From Melitaea cinxia (Eukaryota > Arthropoda > Insecta > Lepidoptera > Nymphalidae): a stretch of 64,000 nucleotides of DNA. The position numbers and the translations under genes were made by a program. The DNA is taken from positions 7,679,326 through 7,743,325 of the forward strand of contig NC_059419.1 of the NCBI RefSeq assembly GCF_905220565.1. The letters run 5' to 3'. The notes beneath the pieces are model-generated. The model saw only the letters and a list, made by a program, of their open reading frames with translations. It searched no databases and was not told the DNA's origin. Below are positions 50,701 through 62,700 of this stretch, in pieces; the first letter of the stretch is position 1, and every line of letters starts with the position of its first letter.

Positions 50701-53700
50701 GTGGTGGGTATACACTGAAGCCTGTTTTTCAAAAGGAATTTTTAAGTGCAAAGTTTCAAGAACTATTTTCTTCAGCTCTACCAAAACTATAACTAGTTTT
50801 GTTAATCTCTAATGAAGCTGTCTACTATTATTATTTAAACTTTTAAGAAAATGATCATTGTAAATATTATTTACTGAGATGATGGTGTAATATTCTTAAA
50901 AATATATTTTACCTTTCAAGAATCCTCTATTTTTAGAATTGTTTAACGTATCGCTAAACTCCGAATCCATGTCAGCACGAGAATCCGGCCCGATCAGCAG
51001 ATCCAATGAATTTGTAAGCTTATGGTCTATCCTGCAACAATATACTAATATTTGTAACATTCCTAAACTACTTGAATTAAACGAATATTAATAACAAAAC
51101 TATACGGCCACGTCGGGCAGGTTGTGCGGGTTGTGTGACGTGTGTGTGTCTGTGTGTTGTGTCGTGTGACGTGCGCTCGTGTGTAGTGCGCTCGCTAAGT
51201 ACTCACTTGTGGTCGAGGTGGTAGGAGTGCAGGCGCGGCGGGGGCGCGGGGCGCGCGGCCGCCACGTCGGGCAGGTTGTGCGGGTTGTGTGCGTTGTGTG
51301 ACGTGTGTGTGTCTGTGTGTTGTGTCGTGTGACGTGCGCTCGTGTGTAGTGCGCCCGCTCTGTACTCACTTGTGGTCGAGGTGGTAGGAGTGCAGGCGCG
51401 GCGGGGGCGCGGGGCGCGCGGCCGCCACGTCGGGCAGGTTGTGCGGGTTGTGTGCGTTGTGTGACGTGTGTGTGTCTGTGTGTTGTGTCGTGTGACGTGC
51501 GCTCGTGTGTAGTGCGCCCGCTCTGTACTCACTTGTGGTCGAGGTGGTAGGAGTGCAGGCGCGGCGGGGGCGCGGGGCGCGCGGCCGCCACGTCGGGCAG
51601 GTTGTGCGGGTTGTGTGCGTTGTGTGACGTGTGTGTGTCTGTGTGTTGTGTCGTGTGACGTGCGCTCGTGTGTAGTGCGCCCGCTCTGTACTCACTTGTG
51701 GTCGAGGTGGTAGGAGTGCAGGCGCGGCGGGGGCGCGGGGCGCGCGGCCGCCACGTCGGGCAGGTTGTGCGGGTTGTGTGCGTTGTGTGACGTGTGTGTG
51801 TCTGTGTGTTGTGTCGTGTGACGTGCGCTCGTGTGTAGTGCGCCCGCTCTGTACTCACTTGTGGTCGAGGTGGTAGGAGTGCAGGCGCGGCGGGGGCGCG
51901 GGGCGCGCGGCCGCCACGTCGGGCAGGTTGTGCGGGTTGTGTGCGTTGTGTGACGTGTGTGTGTCTGTGTGTTGTGTCGTGTGACGTGCGCTCGTGTGTA
52001 GTGCGCCCGCTCTGTACTCACTTGTGGTCGAGGTGGTAGGAGTGCAGGCGCGGCGGGGGCGCGGGGCGCGCGGCCGCCACGTCGGGCAGGTTGTGCGGGT
52101 TGTGTGACGTGTGTGTGTCTGTGTGTTGTGTCGTGTGACGTGCGCTCGTGTGTAGTGCGCTCGCTAAGTACTCACTTGTGGTCGAGGTGGTAGGAGTGCA
52201 GGCGCGGCGGGGGCGCGGGGCGCGCGGCCGCCACGTCGGGCAGGTTGTGCGGGTTGTGTGCGTTGTGTGACGTGTGTGTGTCTGTGTGTTGTGTCGTGTG
52301 ACGTGCGCTCGTGTGTAGTGCGCCCGCTCTGTACTCACTTGTGGTCGAGGTGGTAGGAGTGCAGGCGCGGCGGGGGCGCGGGGCGCGCGGCCGCCACGTC
52401 GGGCAGGTTGTGCGGGTTGTGTGGGTTGTGTGACGTGTGTGTGTCAGTGTGTTGTGTCGTGTGACGTGCGCTCGTGTGTAGTGCGCCCGCTCTGTACTCA
52501 CTTGTGGTCGAGGTGGTAGGAGTGCAAGCGCGGCGGGGGCGCGGGGCGCGCGGCCGCCACGTCGGGCAGGTTGTGCGGGTTGTGTGACGTGTGTGTGTCT
52601 GTGTGTTGTGTCGTGTGACGTGCGCTCGTGTGTAGTGCGCTCGCTAAGTACTCACTTGTGGTCGAGGTGGTAGGAGTGCAGGCGCGGCGGGGGCGCGGGG
52701 CGCGCGGCCGCCACGTCGGGCAGGTTGTGCGGGTTGTGTGACGTGTGTGTGTCTGTGTGTTGTGTCGTGTGACGTGCGCTCGTGTGTAGTGCGCTCGCTA
52801 AGTACTCACTTGTGGTCGAGGTGGTAGGAGTGCAGGCGCGGCGGGGGCGCGGGGCGCGCGGCCGCCACGTCGGGCAGGTTGTGCGGGTTGTGTGACGTGT
52901 GTGTGTCTGTGTGTTGTGTCGTGTGACGTGCGCTCGTGTGTAGTGCGCTCGCTAAGTACTCACTTGTGGTCGAGGTGGTAGGAGTGCAGGCGCGGCGGGG
53001 GCGCGGGGCGCGCGGCCGCCACGTCGGGCAGGTTGTGCGGGTTGTGTGGGTTGTGTGACGTGTGTGTGTCTGTGTGTTGTGTCGTGTGACGTGCGCTCGT
53101 GTGTAGTGCGCCCGCTCTGTACTCACTTGTGGTCGAGGTGGTAGGAGTGCAGGCGCGGCGGGGGCGCGGGGCGCGCGGCCGCCACGTCGGGCAGGTTGTG
53201 CGGGTTGTGTGACGTGTGTGTGTCTGTGTGTTGTGTCGTGTGACGTGCGCTCGTGTGTAGTGCGCTCGCTAAGTACTCACTTGTGGTCGAGGTGGTAGGA
53301 GTGCAGGCGCGGCGGGGGCGCGGGGCGCGCGGCCGCCACGTCGGGCAGGTTGTGCGGGTTGTGTGCGTTGTGTGACGTGTGTGTGTCTGTGTGTTGTGTC
53401 GTGTGACGTGCGCTCGTATGTAGTGCGCCCGCTCTGTACTCACTTGTGGTCGAGGTGGTAGGAGTGCAGGCGCGGCGGGGGCGCGGGGCGCGCGGCCGCC
53501 ACGTCGGGCAGGTTGTGCGGGTTGTGTGCGTTGTGTGACGTGTGTGTGTCTGTGTGTTGTGTCGTGTGACGTGCGCTCGTGTGTAGTGCGCCCGCTCTGT
53601 ACTCACTTGTGGTCGAGGTGGTAGGAGTGCAGGCGCGGCGGGGGCGCGGGGCGCGCGGCCGCCACGTCGGGCAGGTTGTGCGGGTTGTGTGGGTTGTGTG

Positions 53701-56700
53701 ACGTGTGTGTGTCTGTGTGTTGTGTCGTGTGACGTGCGCTCGTGTGTAGTGCGCCCGCTCTGTACTCACTTGTGGTCGAGGTGGTAGGAGTGCAGGCGCG
53801 GCGGGGGCGCGGGGCGCGCGGCCGCCACGTCGGGCAGGTTGTGCGGGTTGTGTGACGTGTGTGTGTCTGTGTGTTGTGTCGTGTGACGTGCGCTCGTGTG
53901 TAGTGCGCTCGCTAAGTACTCACTTGTGGTCGAGGTGGTAGGAGTGCAGGCGCGGCGGGGGCGCGGGGCGCGCGGCCGCCACGTCGGGCAGGTTGTGCGG
54001 GTTGTGTGGGTTGTGTGACGTGTGTGTGTCTGTGTGTTGTGTCGTGTGACGTGCGCTCGTGTGTAGTGCGCCCGCTCTGTACTCACTTGTGGTCGAGGTG
54101 GTAGGAGTGCAGGCGCGGCGGGGGCGCGGGGCGCGCGGCCGCCACGTCGGGCAGGTTGTGCGGGTTGTGTGACGTGTGTGTGTCTGTGTGTTGTGTCGTG
54201 TGACGTGCGCTCGTGTGTAGTGCGCTCGCTAAGTACTCACTTGTGGTCGAGGTGGTAGGAGTGCAGGCGCGGCGGGGGCGCGGGGCGCGCGGCCGCCACG
54301 TCGGGCAGGTTGTGCGGGTTGTGTGGGTTGTGTGACGTGTGTGTGTCTGTGTGTTGTGTCGTGTGACGTGCGCTCGTGTGTAGTGCGCCCGCTCTGTACT
54401 CACTTGTGGTCGAGGTGGTAGGAGTGCAGGCGCGGCGGGGGCGCGGGGCGCGCGGCCGCCACGTCGGGCAGGTTGTGCGGGTTGTGTGCGTTGTGTGACC
54501 GCGTGTGAGGCGCTTCCAGTCGGAACGCGCGTTCGATTTCGCCTTTGCGCTCCCACACTTCCTTGAAGAATGGTGTGTAGAAGGCGGCTATAATAAAAAA
54601 TATATATATATAATACTAGCCGCGCCCCGCGGTTTCACCCGCATAAATTTGCGATCCCGTGGGAATGTTAGGATAAAAATTATCGCATGTGAATTCTAGA
54701 TCTCTATCATCACAAGCTTTCGCATTTATAATTGTAATAGGATTCCAACAACTTGTAAGCATTCATTACAATCATAAAACTGCTAAAATGACGTCCCACA
54801 GCAGGAACCATCCACGTCCTACAGAATCTCCCATAACTATATACATACTATTCTTACAAAATAAATAATCATTACTATACTTTACACACTCACATTTATT
54901 TTCAGCACTCGAAGTATAAGTCGTGAAATGAGCTCCTAGTCTGTCGGCAGTGGCGTTACCTTCAGTAATAAGTACATGTCCTAGATCGGTACCAAAGAAC
55001 GCATTCGCTGCCGATCCACCTCCGTCAGTCACAGCCACCATTTGTATGGGTAAGTTTGGAATATTCATTGAAAAAGCACTGGAAAAAAAAACATAAGATT
55101 ATTTTGCAACATGTTCATTCGTAAACGACAAACAGAACCAAGTGATTGAGAACTTACTTGAGGGTAGCTAAACTGGCTTTTCTTTTAGCAGAGTAGATTA
55201 AAATGAAACCGTGTATTAGCTCTTCCCTAAACTGACTAGCACCGTGGAAACTGGATATTATCACCTGAAGAAAAAATTTACTTTAACTTGTCATTTTTTA
55301 TAGTATTAAATGAAACAATTTTTTAAAATTATATTGTTTGCTTTTACTACTAAGGTGGTCAATGACCTTGTACCACTATGGGTTACTGAATACTGAGCAA
55401 TTTAATTGTCTTTGCGATCTAATAACGTTCTTTAATTTACGTTAGGACTTGTGAAATTGCTGTTTTTCATATACTTAAGATTTCCGTACTGCACATATGA
55501 TGTTTATACTTCTGCCTATATATATCTTGATAAATTTGTGGCAGATCGGATTCATTTTGTTTTTTATTTAAAATATAATTTCATTCGCAAACAAGCGTAC
55601 GGCTCACCTGATACTAAGCGATTACCGTAGCTTATAGACGCCAGCAATAGCAGAAGCATCGCAAACACTTTGCCGACCTTACCACCAACAATCCTAAGGA
55701 GACCGGACCATTAAATTGAACACAGCAACAACACTACTTAACGAGCTTATTTAGCCGTGATCTTCTGCAAGGTCGCTCCAGATCCTGGGGGGATTGGGGA
55801 TTGGGTCGGCAACGCGATTGCGATGCTTCTGGTGTTGCAGGCGTCTATAAGCTACGGTAAATGCTTACCATCAGGTGAGCCGTACGCTTGTTTGCCGACC
55901 TAGTGATATAAAAAAAAAAAAAAAAGATATCGGCGGCTGGTTCAGTGCTCTCACCTCGACCTTCCGCTTGGAGTCGCCCAGGAAGGTCTCGATGAGGATG
56001 GAGCGGTCGCCGGTGAGGAAGCAGGCGCGGTGCAGCAGCAGCGGGCTCAGCACGCGCTCCGGCGAGTACGGGTCGTCGCAGAACATGCACACCATTATAC
56101 TGCGGCCGAGCGGGCGGAATTAGTTAGTGGGCGCGGGGGGGTTCGGAAACAATCGCGAAATATCATAAGCAGGGAGGGGGTGCTGTAATGGGGTATCACG
56201 TGGATTTATTTTATGTTAAACACGCGATTTCTAAAACAAATAAAGACAACCAGCAACGTACAACCTGTATTTAAAAATAATATTCTGAAATTTTTCAATA
56301 TGGGTGGGTGGGTATGGATTATGGTTTAGGAGAGTCTAAAACCTCACCACATATCACGTAGGATAGTTTTACTATAAAAAAAAAATCAGTCAGTCAGTTC
56401 AGCCTATTGCATTCCATTTCTGGACAGGCCTCCCCAAGTTCGTGCCAGACATCCCGGTTTTTCACAATCCACATCCAGCCTACACCGGCCATCTTACGTA
56501 GATCGTCGGTTCAACGGGCCGGAGGATGTCGCATAGTGCGTTTGCCAAGACAGGGTCTCCAAAAAAATTCAAATAATGAAATTAAAAACTCACCGTATAT
56601 CAGCGTCGAAACAAACAATCAAGTCACGATACAAGTGAGCGTAGCTTGCTTTCTCTCTGTTCGCTCTTATTAATTCTTGCACAGCATCAGCTGTAAGCGC

Positions 56701-59700
56701 TTCAGTACCTAATTCGCTAACTGACGCTTCCATGTAGGAACAGTGAAGACTGCAAAAAAAAATTCAAATAATTAAAAAGAGAAATAATATTAGTGTAAAA
56801 AAAAATAATTCGTAGTAAATAAATCTTGCAAGATTAAACTTTAAACTAGTGACAATGTCATAGTATTGTTACTACTGTGATAGTAAATGTCCTAGTATGG
56901 GACAGCATTCTTTATTAGTAATATTTATTTATTTGTTTATTTTATAGGGCAACTTACAAAACATACACTACTAATACAGATTTTACAAAAATGTTTACAA
57001 TAATTTGCTGAGTGTTGTTTTATTTACAAGTTGCCACGGCGTGGTTAAGGACAGTTTCACCTTAAAACATAGATCAAGTAAAAAAAGGTAGATAACGCAC
57101 CTAGAACAGAAAACTGAAGCCACTTTTTTAAAGATGTGTGAGTGAGTGAAGTGTTGACACCTTTTAAAAAAAGTCCCTAAATTTTTTATTAAACAATTAA
57201 TTTAATATAGGTAAAATGGGTATGTGAAAATAAAAACCTGTTTATAGTTTTAAATAAATTTACTAAAAATAAAACAAAAAATCGTTAGAATAATAAAAAA
57301 AAATATTCGTAAGATAATCGTATGAATGGACACTTCCTATCCCCTCTGTTTATCTCTTTTCAGTTTGCAGTCGGTTTTTTTTTTAACTATTTTTCTTAAA
57401 CCTAGAATCCTTTATGTTGTATAAGTTTTTTAAATTTTTGTCGCTTAGAACTCAGAGTCATCGTCATTGTTTGCATTTTACTAATATGATGTAGTCTTAT
57501 GTTCAAATATTTTTCAATCACTAATCGTATTAAATTGACTTTATGCGCATGGCCAGCATAATCGTGGTCATTTTCTCAGTCTTACAGCCGTTACCCATTC
57601 ACCTCTTATTAAAATATTCGTTGGAAACCTAAAACCATGAAATTTGATAGTAAAATATGGGTACCTAGTTTACTCAAAAATTGTAAAAAGTTAAAACATG
57701 AAACAAACGAGTTAATAATTCATAAATATATTTTGATTTTTTTATTTTCAATTTATGTAACATAAAATAACACGAGAAAAAAAACAATAACTATGTCTAC
57801 TTTTTACTTAATTATTTTTCTGATTGCGTACAATTTACTTACCCACATTTTGGGGTATTGAAAAAAAGAACTACTGGCAACACTCCCGTGGTACGTCATT
57901 TCGTGACATTGAAATTATAAGTTCCGAATAACCTCAATATTATTTTGGAATAACAATAAATTTAAAGTTTTATATGTACTTACGTGTGAAACGATATTCC
58001 TTCAGATTTTTTGTTTACTTTGGTATTGTTTTTGCACCATTTAATCACACAAGACGGCATTTTATAAGCAAAGTTACTGTATGAAGCCTCGTGACATACT
58101 AACGAAAATGAGCGTAGTTTGATGCATATGTGTGCGTGAGCGCGTGTATTTACTTGAAGGAGCCGAGTTTTGTGGCTTCACTAACAACAAAGGCCGCGCA
58201 GTATCTACTTTTTTTTACTATATCTATGCCTTAAAAGTAATTATTTTATTCCTTTTAAATTTTTACAAATGTAAAAAACAAAAACCTAAAAACTCCTAAT
58301 AACAAATTCTTATACATATTACAATTTACAAAGAGATAGAAAGAAAAAAAAGACAATTTATCCATAAACAATAACAACGTTAGCTATACAGTTTTTAAAA
58401 GAATGATTACATACAAAATATAAAATATACACTCATACATCTCATGAGGAAACATACAGAACATGATTGATATTGAAGGACATAGTGATTGATGCATTTA
58501 ATATCACGATAGAAGAGAAGCAGACAGAAAGTTCATGTTGAGTAGTCGAAGGGAGTATATGTTTTTTCCGAAAAATAAAATAATTTGCGTTTTTAAAATG
58601 TAAAGTAAAAAGTAATTACTTATTATATTCTATTTTTAACTTCTGTAACAGGATTTGTTTTGGATGTGAGTATTATTTGCTTTTATTTTTGTTAGGTTAG
58701 AAATTGCATCAATTTCTGCTGACTGTCCCGAATGATTTCTGATGATTTAAATTAGAGGAGAAGCAAAGCTTGAAATAACTTCACTTTTAAATTTTGGATG
58801 GCTGTCTGAAAAGATATCCACATCAATTTCGTTGTTTTTTGTTATTCGGTTATACTGTTCAAATAATCTATTCATGGTAGCGTCTGACCTAATTTTGTTT
58901 TTGAACGTTGAATCGAAAATGGAATGTATTTACTTGCACGGGGAAATCTAGTGGGCGCATTTATATATATTTTTTCTATAAGATCCGGGCTGTCCAACAT
59001 ACCGTTAACCAATCTATACAGCAAAACCTGATCCAATAAATGTCTCCGATCGAACAAATTGTTAAGTTTAAAATGTTGTAAACGACTATGATATGTCGGC
59101 AACAGTTTTACTTTATTACACTGGTAAGAAAGGTGCCATAGAAAACGCTTTTAGACACTTTCAATACGCTTAATATGTACCTCATAGTATGACCAGATTT
59201 GAGCACAGTACCTGACCACAGCGAACCAAGGCCGTATAAAGGCCAATCTTGGTCTGCGGTTTTTTAAAATCATTAGCGTCCCTTATAACAAAACCCAGCA
59301 TTTGAAACGCCTTAGTTGTTATTTTGTCGATGTGTGTGGAATCTAATTTTACCATCAAAACTAATTCCCAAGTCTTTGGTAGCAACCATCCCCTCCAACG
59401 TCTCATTATCGATAGTATAAGTCTGCGAGTTCGGGTGAGTTCCACGTGAGAATCGTATATATTTGCATTAATCGATGTTCAGTGTCAAACCGTTTCTCTC
59501 ACACCAGTCGACTAAGCGGTTTAAGTCCTTAGTGTCATGTTGGTTTTTTATTTGTTTTGCAGTTTTGAGATCGTGGGCGTAAAGAAAACATTTACTGTGT
59601 TTAAATATTCCTACAATATCGTTTAGAAATTTATTAAACAAAATTGGCCCCAGAACTGATCCTTGGGGGACACCTGATTGGGTTAAAAATGTTTGAGACG

Positions 59701-62700
59701 AGTATACACTGACAACTACCCTGGAACTCCGATTGCTTAGATACGAGCAAAACCGTTCCAACAAGTTACCTGTTATAACAAAGGTTGAAAGTTTGTGAAG
59801 GAGAATAACATGGTCCACGGTATCGAAGGCTTTGTTTACGTCTGTATAAATTGTTTTGTTCGACTTCCCAGTTGAACGTTATTAGAATCAACTGAATCGG
59901 TCAAAAAGGTCACAAATGAAGCAAGGTTGGTTTTTGTGGATCGAGCCCTGAAGTGACCAGACTGTTGTTTTGATATAATTTGTTTTATATTCCAGGAAAG
60001 TGTAGGTCTTATTAGTCTTTCAAATACTTTACCGAATACAGGTAAAATAGGAATAGGTCTATAATTTTTTATGTACGCAATATCCCCAGATTTTGGTATT
60101 GGTACTACCTTAGACTCTTTCCAAGCAGCAGGAAAATATCCGGACTTTATTGATCTGTTGTATATTATTGTTAATAATGCGTTTAGGGCGCTGTTGGGGC
60201 TCCCGCGACACTGCAGTGCCTCGGGGATGTTCGCATAGGAGCATACAGATGGCTTTTATGCAATTATGCGTAAGCGTGTGGCATCTCTGTGGAGGCGGAT
60301 ACGCGCGAGCACAAACAGCATCCTGCGTACAGTTGCGGACCGGTTTGACGGATCCATAATAAAGCATTGGATCACCATGCATGTTATGCCGTCGGACCGA
60401 GCCGCTAAATAAATTAATAACATTAGCATGATAGGTACATACGATATGGATGAAAGCCACGAAGAGTGAAAGGAGGATTGAATGATACTGATTAACTTGA
60501 TATATATATTTTTTCATGTCTATTTTGTGTTTTGTGTGTTTTAATTCATTGTATTTAACTCCTTAATTATAAATTGTTAATAATGATAATGAAATGGTAA
60601 ATGGTAAATAAATTAATAATTAATTAAATTATAATTCACATTAATATAATATTTAAAAAAAGGAATGCACATTTTAGTTGTTTTAAAATTGTTGTTATTA
60701 TTAAGAAATATTATTATAGTTATTGTTAATTCAAAATTTATTAAAATGTAATCATTTAATTATTTAAATGTAATTGTACTAACATTAGATTATAAGCATC
60801 ATTGTTACTAACACAATATGGGCTAGTCCCGAAATAAAGATTATTATTATTATTATTATTATTGAGAGTGGTAAGGAGAGCGCATCACAACATTCCGTTG
60901 CAAAGAGACATGGTATACCATTAGATCCAGCTCCTTTACTTCGATCCAATTATTTCAAACCACGTACGTCATGTAGTGAAAAGAATAAACCTGTGAGATA
61001 ATTTGCAAATGAAGAGGTTGGGAATGTAACGTCACTATAAAATGTTGGAGGAGAAGGGGTTGTCCTATGCGAATGTCCGGATGCGAAAAATGACGCAAAG
61101 AGATCGCAAACACCAGAGCCCTTAGAAGCTCGTCTATCGTCTAGATACATTAATGACGGGTATGTACTTTTAATCTGACGCTTATTTTATAGGTCCAAAA
61201 TATCTTTGGATTTTTGGATAGAGTCCTCTATGCTATCAATGTAGTTCTTGTAACATGTTTCGATTAATACTGAACAGCGTTTTTTAGTAACAAATAAGAC
61301 AGCTCATCTAAGGGATTTTTATATTTGCGATACCTTTTACGTATCTTATATTTTTCCTTTAGTAAATTTATAAGTTCTTTGGTTTACTAACAGGGATATT
61401 TTTGATGTGTAATTTTACTTAGTGGTACGTGCCTTGTGATTGCCTTTTTAATTATCCTATACAACTTATCATCAACATTCGTCAAGGTTGAGAATTCATC
61501 GACCCACGAAATAGAGTTGTTCGCCCACAATCTTGCCGAAATCCGCCTTGTGAAAATTAAACGTGTCACTGGGAATCACGGGAAGAAGATCAGGTGCGCC
61601 GTAAAATGACAAAACAAATTCCAAAGGTCGCAACATCAAATTCGCGGGCTGATCAAATCTTTTTTTTTTTTTGATATCGCAGGGTAACCCATTTACGGGT
61701 GATATCCAGGATGCCCGGGTAGGCATTCCTAGACCGTATGTCGGCTTAGCACTTGGGGGTGCACTACCGATCAAAACCCCTGCGGGAGCCTTCAGCCGCT
61801 TTAATTGGAGGGTCCCGGATCTGCAGGCAACAGGATCCCTCCAGCGACCGGCTGGCCTCGGCGAAAAGACCAGACTTCTCCTCCATGGGACTGTCCGGCT
61901 CACCTCTGAACAATCCCGACGACGCCATGTCTAGCAGGACCGGGTTCCCATCCCGGCCCGACATGGGCACAGGGGCGTTACTGGAGACGCATTAAGTAGC
62001 GCCTCCTACGCACCCCCGTTCGTCGCCTGCGGACGGAGGCCTCGTCGGCGGCCCCCTCTCTCATCCGGGCTGATCAAATCTGAATCAACATTGCTGAGTA
62101 CGTACTTGCTTGCTTGCAAATGATCGACATTTTCGGTCGAAAGAATTAGGTCTAGAATCTTTCCTTGGGTAGAAGATCGGATCATTTAAGGAGATTTAGG
62201 AAGATTTGACGAATATTACCGATTTTTACAACTTTCCGATAAGTTAGCGTATTGGTCAAATCAATCACATGGTCGTGGTTATCAAGGCTGATAAAAAACC
62301 GAAATTACTTACTTATCAGCTAAATTTTGTCCCTCTTCCTGCAGCCTGGCCAGCTCCTTCTTATCCATACCTTCGTCTTGGACGAACATCACTACTAATG
62401 GTAAGCCCTGAAACAAACAGATAAAATTCATGTATAATAATGTCATTTATTATAGTCGATTGTATGATTTCAATCTTTGGAGGTGATTTTATTGGTATGG
62501 AGAATTTTTGCAAAAAGTTATTTGTAAATTCACAAACGAGCCCAGTGACTCCTCCGTTAACCACTCCCATTTCCATTTTTAGACCAGAACTTACTAAATG
62601 TGGATGCTAGTTTTTTAGTGGATTAGCAAATAGTAAGAAGAGTTGTTAAATATATGTTAAAAAATTTCATACAACAGTAAGTCAAACCTGAAATGGAAGT

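Larger units (their letters stand above)
58745..62290 (-). mobile_element. Degenerate Jockey/CR1-like non-LTR retrotransposon, interrupted twice
   Basis: Read right to left: endonuclease C-terminal part (GKILDLILSTENVDHLQASK), linker, reverse transcriptase (WKESKVVPIPKSGD, YRPIPILPVFGKVFERLI, MDHVILLHKL, SGVPQGSVLGPILF) and the C-terminal region (FKLNNLFDRRHLLDQVLLYR, stop near 58752). The catalytic box reads YAHD where FADD is expected, and several frameshifts are present, so it is dead. It is split by a truncated LINE (60175-60866) and a retroposon (61661-62066). Confidence 0.8.

Noticed and set aside
27044..54494. Direct-repeat arrays as CRISPR
   Set aside because: Units are contiguous with no unique spacers and derive from exons of a eukaryotic gene.
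51100..54556. A ladder of 106-157-residue open frames on the minus strand (MSTERAHYTRAHVTRHN...)
   Set aside because: They are one frame of the 163/154-bp repeat read through the donor GTGAGT. The starts are GTG splice donors, not initiation codons.
61496..61995. 80-135-residue frames at 61.5-62.0 kb
   Set aside because: They run across the boundary of a retroposon and the older LINE, so cannot be one gene.
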